Shown one piece after another: positions 1 through 4,559 of a stretch of 41,197 bases of DNA. The notes beneath the pieces are model-generated. The model ran no database searches. It worked only from the letters and a program-made list of their open reading frames with translations, and had not been told where the DNA came from. Origin of the DNA: a virus; IMG/VR virus record IMGVR_UViG_3300013103_000021, positions 1 through 41,197 of that record; one strand, given 5' to 3'. Both the position numbers and the translations under genes were made by a program. Each line of letters starts with the position of its first letter. Position 1 is the first letter of the stretch.

Positions 1-318
1 GGCAAGAGCGTTGCCGAAGTTATTGGTTATTTAGATATTAGTGGCAAGGTAGCTGGTAAAGTTGAAGCGCGCGAATTGGTTGAAAAGGTTTGCAAAGAGA
101 ATGGAGTTAGCGTAAAAATTGAAAGTAAAAGCGGCGAGCTAAAGAAATGGTTTTTGAGTTTAGATGATAGTATGGCTGCCACCAGTGATGAAATAAAAAA
201 GAAGTGTGTAGAAATTGGAATGAAAGGCGGCAGCGTGAGTTATTATGTTAATAGTTATAGATTAGTAATCGAATTAAAGAAAATGCTAGATGAGCGCGCA
301 AACTTGTTAAACAAGTAA
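1..318 (+). CDS. Repeat-domain protein, 5' end cut by the window edge
   Basis: The frame is open from base 1 and ends in TAA at 318, giving 105 visible residues. The last nine bases of the window read ATG CAA TTA in the same frame after an in-frame TAA, so in a circular molecule the gene would start at 41189 and encode 108 residues. A TTG at 76 is the only other early start and has no clear ribosome site. The C-terminal ~55 residues match the last repeat of the 243-residue protein at 15079-15810: both have a Trp-Phe pair, a DEI-x-x-K-x-x-E-x-GM stretch, then a Ser/Ala-x-x-YYV segment followed by Y(R/K)-hyd-V. It is therefore a short paralogue of that protein. Function unknown; the helical, charged unit might bind DNA (inference only). 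Confidence 0.75.
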   Translation, partial: GKSVAEVIGYLDISGKVAGKVEARELVEKVCKENGVSVKIESKSGELKKWFLSLDDSMAATSDEIKKKCVEIGMKGGSVSYYVNSYRLVIELKKMLDERANLLNK

Positions 319-365
319 ATTGAAGCTAATAGGCAAAAGGATTTGCCTAATCAGGGAATATTAGA

Positions 366-503
366 ATGTATGATTTAGTGTTATATTATGGAATGCTTGC
401 GATCTTTGCTATGGTCGGGTTAGCGGGTTTTGGCAGTATAATGGTAGTTTGCGGGCTAGTAATTAAAAAGGTAATTACTGTCATTTTCGGGGGTAGTGAA
501 TAA
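366..503 (+). CDS. Tiny membrane protein (45 aa)
   Basis: ATG at 366, stop TAA at 501-503. The 45-residue product is almost wholly hydrophobic: a Tyr/Leu-rich start, one or two Gly/Val/Ile membrane stretches (about residues 4-32) and a short IKK break before a hydrophobic tail. The stop overlaps the next ATG (TAATG), so the two genes are translationally coupled. No family recognised. With its neighbour it could be a holin-like or envelope protein, since no standard lysis gene is visible elsewhere; that is inference from size and hydrophobicity. The ribosome site is weak. Confidence 0.5.
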   Translation: MYDLVLYYGMLAIFAMVGLAGFGSIMVVCGLVIKKVITVIFGGSE

Positions 504-634
504 TGCAAGTATTAGGTATTATAATCGGTTTAATCTTAGTAGTGACTTTTTGGCGGATATTCCTAGGTATAGCGGTTGTCGGTATAGCGTTGGTCGGTTT
601 TCTGTATACGCTAACTGAAGCCGGAGTTATATAA
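503..634 (+). CDS. Tiny membrane protein (43 aa)
   Basis: The ATG at 503 shares its A with the stop of the preceding gene. The 43-residue product has an N-terminal hydrophobic stretch (residues 3-16), a Phe-Trp-Arg turn near residues 16-18, a second stretch (20-34) and a short polar end, consistent with two membrane passes joined by a tight turn. A strong hairpin follows three bases after the stop, closing this small transcription unit. No family recognised. A holin or a membrane exclusion protein would fit the shape, but nothing proves either. Confidence 0.5.
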   Translation: MQVLGIIIGLILVVTFWRIFLGIAVVGIALVGFLYTLTEAGVI

Positions 635-636
635 TA

Positions 637-659
637 GAGGGAGGCCTTTCGCCTCCCTC
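637..659 (+). terminator. Hairpin terminator after the tiny membrane genes
   Basis: Perfect 9-bp stem GAGGGAGGC / GCCTCCCTC with a 5-nt loop. It lies three bases after the stop of the second membrane gene. No U tract follows (AAACCC), so it may work as a weak or factor-assisted terminator or as an RNA 3' end stabiliser. Confidence 0.6.
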
Positions 660-778
660 AAACCCATACCATTGATTACATGTCCGACCCGCTCCATAAT
701 AAAGAGTCACCTCGCTCGCGAGGGCATTAAGTCCCGTGATCCTCTCCTCCTGAGCCTGAGCCAGCGCCTCGCGCCTCG

Positions 779-838
779 TTCCGTATGCATATGCAGTTCC
801 GTATGCATATGCAGTTCCATATGCATATGCAGTTCCAT
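779..838. repeat. 18-bp tandem repeat, about 3.3 copies
   Basis: The unit TTCCGTATGCATATGCAG occurs at 779-796 and 797-814; the third copy (815-832) has one G-to-A change, and a partial copy follows. Each unit contains the palindrome ATGCAT. Related words (CCGTATGCAGT) occur at 3076-3086, 3546-3556 and 3924-3934. Confidence 0.9.
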
Positions 839-902
839 AAAAAGATCTACCATAAATGACCTGACATGGCGCGTAGCGCCAGGCCCGAGCCATATGCAGT
901 TG

Positions 903-1017
903 CCTTGGTATAACCTTGGTCCCCAGGGGGCTCGCCACCCAACTTTAAATAAAGATGGATAAATGTCCACATGTGGTCATAAAATTGGCTGGACACACGC
1001 TGCGTTAGCCGTGAGGA
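903..1017. repeat. Left arm of a ~115-bp imperfect inverted repeat
   Basis: The reverse complement of this stretch aligns along its length with 40452-40566. The best shared blocks are TTTATTTAAAGTTGG, TGGGGACCAAGGTT, CTCACGGCT and GCAGCGTGTG; the core ~58 nt is roughly 85% identical by eye with one gap. In a circular molecule the arms would lie about 1.53 kb apart around the window join. Confidence 0.75.
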
Positions 1018-1089
1018 CAAGTGGCGTCACTTTTTAACCACCATTTGACATTACCATATGAATACGTCCGGACACGCGCCAGGCGCCAC

Positions 1090-1199
1090 GGAGCTACCAT
1101 GATTGACCTGACAAAGCGCTACGCTCGAGGCGCCAGCGCCAGTTCCGTGGAGCTACCATGATTGACCTGACAAAGTGCGTAGCGCTACGCTCGAGGCGC
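1090..1199. repeat. Direct repeat of a ~45-bp unit
   Basis: Two copies (1090-1133 and 1149-1199) share a 27-bp block starting GGAGCTACCATGATTGACC and ending GACAAAG, and a 17-bp block CGCTACGCTCGAGGCGC. The second copy has a 7-bp insertion (TGCGTAG) between the blocks. The word TTGACCTGAC recurs upstream of the gene at 17364. Confidence 0.9.
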
Positions 1200-1299
1200 T
1201 GTGTTCTCGTCGCCTAGCTCGAGCTTTGTTAAGGTTGGGTAAAGTGATGGGATTTGGCTCTTAACACGAAGCGCCACTCGCGAACGTGAAACTTACGCC

Positions 1300-1565
1300 A
1301 AAAAAAGTGCTTATAAATCAAGGGCTTAAAAGTGGTCGCGCATTTTCCCACTTTAATTTGCAAAAAAGTGCTTATAAATCAAGCACTTACACACTTACTC
1401 CCACATGCGCGCGCTCCACACATGCCTGGGAATTTCTGGCAGTGTGCAGCACTGTGCTGTATATGAGCAATGTCTCATATACTACCCTATTTTACTTACT
1501 TATATATATATATAAGAGTAAGAGAGTAAATGCACATAAGCCCTTGATATACAAGCATTTTTTGT
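1300..1565. other. AT-rich iteron-like cluster, possible replication origin
   Basis: A 22-bp word containing AAGTGCTTATAAATCAAG occurs at about 1305-1326 and again at about 1364-1385. A third, diverged copy lies inverted at about 1537-1563 (TAAGCCCTTGATATACAAGC). Between them are short dyads (TATGAG/CTCATA around 1462-1480) and an AT tract with an alternating TA run (about 1500-1512). Iterons beside an AT-rich unwinding element are typical of origins, but no initiator gene or direct evidence is visible here, so this is a hypothesis. Confidence 0.35.
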
Positions 1566-1624
1566 CACTCCAATGGGTCACTCTCAACATTTGCACACCT
1601 TTTTTATGGACACATTTCGCGCGT

Positions 1625-1651
1625 GGCGCCTCGAGCAAGGCGCGAGGCGCC
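1625..1651. repeat. GC-rich palindrome
   Basis: Perfect 9-bp arms GGCGCCTCG / CGAGGCGCC around a 9-nt spacer. It is the best example of a family of GGCGCC and CTCGAGGCGC elements scattered through the non-coding parts (about 1078-1090, 1121-1140, 1180-1200, 40600-40615, 40690-40702). Confidence 0.75.
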
Positions 1652-1847
1652 TCAATTTCCTCCTTTTATGGAGCCGTATTTTCACTCTCTCCAACAAAAC
1701 TATGGGTGTACTAACCTATCTAATCATTCTCAATCACCATTTTCATATAACTCTGCACGGGTCAGGGTCCGTCTCCTCCCTACATTATGGAAGCGCCATT
1801 TGAACCCACTTGAACCTATTTCTGGTGAAAATAAATTTAAAAAGGTG

Positions 1848-1876
1848 TTTACAAGGTTAATTAAATAATATATAAT
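1848..1876 (+). promoter_or_regulatory. Sigma70-type promoter for the early cluster
   Basis: -35 TTTACA (1848-1853), 17-nt spacer, -10 TATAAT (1871-1876), with an A/T-rich upstream tract like an UP element. The -35 sits in the context GGTGTTTACAAGG, shared almost exactly with promoters at 7163 and 12257. The first downstream gene starts at 1928. Confidence 0.85.
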
Positions 1877-1927
1877 GTCTACAGTAAATAATTTTATTTG
1901 CTATCTTTACAAACAAAGGTTACTATT

Positions 1928-2065
1928 ATGAATAACTCCATCAATACTATGTTAATAACCGATCCAGACACATTTAAATCTATTCCGCCATTATATAAAA
2001 ATTACCAAATTGACCAATTAGCTACCTTCGGGGCTTTATTATATTGGCCCGGAGGTTGGAGGTAA
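1928..2065 (+). CDS. Small early protein (45 aa), unknown function
   Basis: First frame after the promoter at 1848-1876, with ATG at 1928 and TAA at 2063-2065. The 45-residue product has a polar N-terminus and an aromatic, Gly-rich end (YWPGGWR). A weak AAAGG lies about 9 bases before the ATG. The end of the gene contains the strong GGAGG ribosome site for the next gene, which starts three bases after the stop. No homologue recognised. Phages often place small host-takeover proteins here; that role is not shown by the sequence. Confidence 0.6.
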   Translation: MNNSINTMLITDPDTFKSIPPLYKNYQIDQLATFGALLYWPGGWR

Positions 2066-2068
2066 GAG

Positions 2069-2287
2069 ATGAGCATATCACGTACTGACTATAGAGACCA
2101 CATGCAGAGACGAGTGGGGTCAACACTTATCTGGAGCTATCTAGATATGTCTGTTGACAGCCTCAGAGAGGTGAATAGTACGACGGTTGAGGATATCCAG
2201 ATGCACTTTGGGCTGACGGCGGTTGATTCCATTATGGTACTGTCTGAGTGGATAACTGACAACAGGAGCGAGCAAGATGAGCATTGA
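2069..2287 (+). CDS. Small early protein (72 aa), unknown function
   Basis: ATG at 2069 after a strong GGAGG ribosome site, directly behind the 45-residue gene, so the two are co-transcribed and probably coupled. The product is soluble and acidic towards the end (EQDEH). A predicted helical middle (SVDSLREVNSTTVEDIQMHF) resembles a generic small helical domain, but no family is recognised. The end of the gene forms one arm of a long hairpin (2286-2336). Confidence 0.65.
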   Translation: MSISRTDYRDHMQRRVGSTLIWSYLDMSVDSLREVNSTTVEDIQMHFGLTAVDSIMVLSEWITDNRSEQDEH

Positions 2288-2336
2288 CACCACGCCCCGC
2301 GCGCGGCGCTTGGAGCCTCGTGCAGCGAGCGGTGTC
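2286..2336. repeat. Intergenic GC-rich hairpin
   Basis: Arms GACACC (2286-2291) and GGTGTC (2331-2336) enclose a GC-rich stretch with internal CGCGCG palindromes. The left arm overlaps the stop of the upstream gene. Similar GC hairpins stand in other gaps of the rightward genes, so this may tune transcription or mRNA stability. The rest of the gap to 2416 holds no credible gene, although an in-frame ATG at 2348 exists. Confidence 0.5.
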
Positions 2337-2416
2337 TTCTCACCCTTATGGAGCACAGCACCAGCCGGGAGCCTTGTATCCCGGAAAGCCACCTAAAATT
2401 ATTTTTGGAGAATAAT

Positions 2417-2758
2417 ATGGAGACGCAAGAAGATGTACTAACGATGGAATTCACGAGCCGCGAGCTGTTTGAGACGATGGTGACGGCTAGGAATAAGCTC
2501 GGGAGAAGAGCACGTGACCTCGGTATCGAGGAGGCTACGTTCCAGACTTTAGACAGTATGTTCAACGATATTATAGACATGTCTGGTGAGCGGGAGCTCG
2601 AGCTGGAAGATTTCCTGCCTCCAATGATGTTTATGGTGGCTATTATGGAGAGCATCGACATGGAGAGAGTGGTAGTAAGTATGGAGACGGAGGAATTAGA
2701 GCTTATACATCTGGTAGCTACTAGTTCAGTCAATGCTGGCGGCGATACTGTACACTAG
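2417..2758 (+). CDS. Acidic early protein (113 aa), unknown function
   Basis: The frame is open from an ATG at 2348, but the ATG at 2417 follows the TTTTTGGAGAATA ribosome context seen before several genes here, so I place the start there. The product is Met- and Glu-rich, mostly helical in appearance and strongly acidic, with no membrane segment. No family recognised. Strong acidity in an early phage protein can mean DNA mimicry or binding to host machinery, which is speculation here. The gap to the next gene contains another GC hairpin. Confidence 0.65.
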   Translation: METQEDVLTMEFTSRELFETMVTARNKLGRRARDLGIEEATFQTLDSMFNDIIDMSGERELELEDFLPPMMFMVAIMESIDMERVVVSMETEELELIHLVATSSVNAGGDTVH

Positions 2759-2818
2759 CGAAGCGCTTAGCGCGAGGCCCTTGGATTCTCCTCGGGCCCT
2801 TCCATTATGGAGAAAGAT

Positions 2819-3382
2819 ATGAAAACTGAAGATTATTTGGAGCTAGTAGGCGAGGTCATTCAGGTATACCTGGGACCGCACGACACACTGACTGATGTAT
2901 ATCTCAGTAAGTTTGATGGAAGCTACATCACCCATGTAGGTATGGAGAATCACGTAGACTTCTTAGCTGAGAAAGAGATAACCGAGGAGCTTACCGCTGG
3001 GCACGGGTTTAGTCCTAAGGATAATAAATGGTATGGCTGGAGTCATAGAGCCATCTATGGATTTGAGATTGGCTCCGTATGCAGTAAAGGTGATTGTCAC
3101 TACAATGGTGAAGACCTGCCAGCGCAAGAAGCTGATGCAATAGCATTCTGGACTGATGAGTGCTACTCAGAGGTACGCAGTGAGGGGCTAATAGAAAAAG
3201 ACGGCGAGCTGTTCTTCGATATCAGATGGACATACAGTGACGAGATACCCAATAAGAAAATCCGCAATACCGTAGGGGGAGTTCATCACCATGTAGTAGC
3301 ACTAGGGCGTGGTGAGTGGGTAGCAGAGACTATGGAAGATGCTAGACAAATGGCACTAGACTTTAAAGAAGGTGTAAGCTAA
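2819..3382 (+). CDS. Conserved phage protein of unknown function (187 aa)
   Basis: ATG at 2819, six bases after GGAG; an upstream ATG at 2807 overlaps that ribosome site and is less likely. The middle carries a KWYGWSHRA(I) signature that I associate with a widespread phage family of unknown function. Two Cys and a His follow it (VCSKGDCHY), then an Asp-Glu-rich half and a GGVHHHVV segment near the end. The stop overlaps the next start (TAATG), so the next gene is coupled. A metal-binding role is possible from the Cys/His content; no function is established. Confidence 0.75.
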   Translation: MKTEDYLELVGEVIQVYLGPHDTLTDVYLSKFDGSYITHVGMENHVDFLAEKEITEELTAGHGFSPKDNKWYGWSHRAIYGFEIGSVCSKGDCHYNGEDLPAQEADAIAFWTDECYSEVRSEGLIEKDGELFFDIRWTYSDEIPNKKIRNTVGGVHHHVVALGRGEWVAETMEDARQMALDFKEGVS

Positions 3383-3921
3383 TGAGCAATAACAATGAAA
3401 AGACGAGCCCCAAAGAGAGAGAAATCCATAGCCAAGTTGTTGAAGAAGCGAGAGAAACGAGTCTTGCAGGAGAAGATAGCAGCGAGGAATTTGAAGAGGT
3501 CCTTAGCAACGAGACTAAAGCGTGTCAAGCATACGAAGAAATCTCCCGTATGCAGTCGGCGAATGCAGATGACCTTGACCAATCTTGTGAAGAAACCATG
3601 AAGAAAGCGTTTGCTAACTTTGTTAAGGCAAAGGAGCACACTCACATTATGGTACTCACCCAGATAAGGGAATATATAGCTGGTAAGCTGTTCGAGCCTG
3701 AGATACACAAAGACATGGTGAAGCTGATACAGGAGATAGACCTGATCTTCATCAACTACAGGCACAAGAAGCATACGCTATTCTCCATCCTCCGTATCTA
3801 TGCCATACTGGACAGGAGATTTCCAACCAACGGTATCTTAACAGAAGACATACGCCATGATATCTTGGGTGTGATCAGCGTCTCTGATGTTATGGAGAAT
3901 ACAGGATACTGGGGCAAATAG
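3382..3921 (+). CDS. Hypothetical helical protein (179 aa)
   Basis: Starts at the ATG overlapping the stop of the previous gene (TAATG), with GAAGG about 8 bases upstream. The N-terminal third is charged and probably disordered or coiled coil (many Glu, Ser, Lys). The rest looks helical, with hydrophobic spacing. No recognised motif or family. Shorter frames overlapping it on both strands are shadows. It probably belongs to the same early transcript as its upstream neighbour. Confidence 0.65.
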   Translation: MSNNNEKTSPKEREIHSQVVEEARETSLAGEDSSEEFEEVLSNETKACQAYEEISRMQSANADDLDQSCEETMKKAFANFVKAKEHTHIMVLTQIREYIAGKLFEPEIHKDMVKLIQEIDLIFINYRHKKHTLFSILRIYAILDRRFPTNGILTEDIRHDILGVISVSDVMENTGYWGK

Positions 3922-3942
3922 CTCCGTATGCAGTAAGTAGTA

Positions 3943-3980
3943 GCTCCACATGGAGCGAGCCTTGCCGGTGGCTTACCGGC
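3943..3980. repeat. Two adjacent intergenic hairpins
   Basis: Palindrome GCTCCA-CA-TGGAGC (3943-3956), then stem GCCGGT / ACCGGC with a 5-nt loop (3964-3980), followed by the ribosome context TTTGGAGAATA of the next gene. A 16-nt word at 3921-3936 (GCTCCGTATGCAGTAA) is identical to one inside the gene at 2819-3382. Confidence 0.7.
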
Positions 3981-3998
3981 GCCTTTGGAGAATAGAAA

Positions 3999-4226
3999 AT
4001 GATTGAAACAGAAACGCCAGACCGTAGAGTAACTAAAGTAAGTTTACCAGAGATTATAAAATTGGTAGATAGCAGTCCAGGAGGGAAGTCCACTTATATA
4101 TTTCCTGGAAGTATAGCAATGGTTAGGGAAACAGATGAAGGGTGTAGTATATACCTGAAGGGAGTAGATATAGCTATAGATATCGGCTCAAATGCGGAGG
4201 ATTTTATCAAGTCCCTGTCTGACTAG
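3999..4226 (+). CDS. Small protein (75 aa), unknown function
   Basis: ATG at 3999 after TTTGGAGAATAG, a clear ribosome site. The 75-residue product is predicted to be beta-rich in its second half (alternating hydrophobics around YIFPGSIAMV and IYLKGVDIAIDI). No family recognised. It is the last gene of the first rightward cluster: a hairpin with a short T run follows ten bases later, and the next genes point the other way. Confidence 0.7.
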   Translation: MIETETPDRRVTKVSLPEIIKLVDSSPGGKSTYIFPGSIAMVRETDEGCSIYLKGVDIAIDIGSNAEDFIKSLSD

Positions 4227-4235
4227 GTAGGAGGC

Positions 4236-4272
4236 GAAGCCCCTTCAGAGAATTCTTAAGGGGCTTCTTTCT
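4236..4272 (+). terminator. Rho-independent terminator between convergent genes
   Basis: Stem GAAGCCCCTT (4236-4245) / AAGGGGCTTC (4258-4267) with a 12-nt loop containing AGAATTCT, followed by TTTCT. It ends the rightward early cluster. It also overlaps the stop codon of the leftward gene at 4245-4559, where the T tract is missing on that strand. Confidence 0.8.
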
Positions 4273-4559
4273 AACTGTAATAAATATTCAAGTTTTGGTC
4301 TTATATCTATCCATCTGTATTCCTTAAATACTAAGTTATGATCAGGAAACAATCTGATCAGGTCCTTCTGATCTTTAGCATCCAGTGTAGCAAGACTTCC
4401 CACCATACATTTCAAGGTATTCAGCTTGGCGCCTGAGGCATGGCAGTCCGTATCCTTGAGCAAGAAATAACCAACTTCTTTATTATAAAAAAGAGAGTTA
4501 CTAATTTGCTCGCTGAATACTTTAGCCATTAGCCTATTTGGGATCTTTATATTCTTCAT
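4245..4559 (-). CDS. Small protein downstream of the primase (104 aa)
   Basis: ATG at 4559, inside the last 26 bases of the primase gene and in another frame, so translation is likely coupled. The product is basic-neutral and mixed, with no recognised family. A CHASGAKLNTLKCMVGS segment in the middle has two Cys. Its overlap with the primase and shared transcript suggest a role in replication, but nothing else supports that. Confidence 0.6.
   Translation of the reverse strand: MKNIKIPNRLMAKVFSEQISNSLFYNKEVGYFLLKDTDCHASGAKLNTLKCMVGSLATLDAKDQKDLIRLFPDHNLVFKEYRWIDIRPKLEYLLQLERSPLRIL

Larger units (their letters stand above)
660..1847. other. Gene-poor, repeat-rich non-coding stretch
   Basis: About 1.2 kb in which no open frame looks coding: the longer frames are low-complexity readings of tandem repeats and GC palindromes, on both strands, without ribosome sites. 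It holds the 18-bp tandem array, one arm of the long inverted repeat, a duplicated ~45-bp unit, an AT-rich repeat cluster and several GGCGCC-type palindromes, listed separately. With 40307-41188 it makes one continuous non-coding region across the window join, interrupted only by the three small genes at 1-634. A replication origin or packaging region is the obvious guess. Confidence 0.7.

Noticed and set aside
627-970. Overlapping frames on both strands around the 18-bp array
   Set aside because: They read the same tandem repeat in several frames (repeated GTAYAY / HMHTEL units), which only shows that the unit is a multiple of three.
1286-1714. 142-codon rightward frame in the non-coding region
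   Set aside because: No ribosome site, composition follows the repeats and AT runs, Cys- and Tyr-rich nonsense, and it overlaps the iteron-like cluster.
2137-2733. 198-codon leftward frame across two early genes
   Set aside because: Ser/Ile-rich antisense reading that crosses the hairpin gap; no start signal.
3379-3774. 131-codon leftward frame opposite the early gene at 3382
   Set aside because: Shadow of the coding strand with no ribosome site; the rightward frame is coupled to its neighbour.
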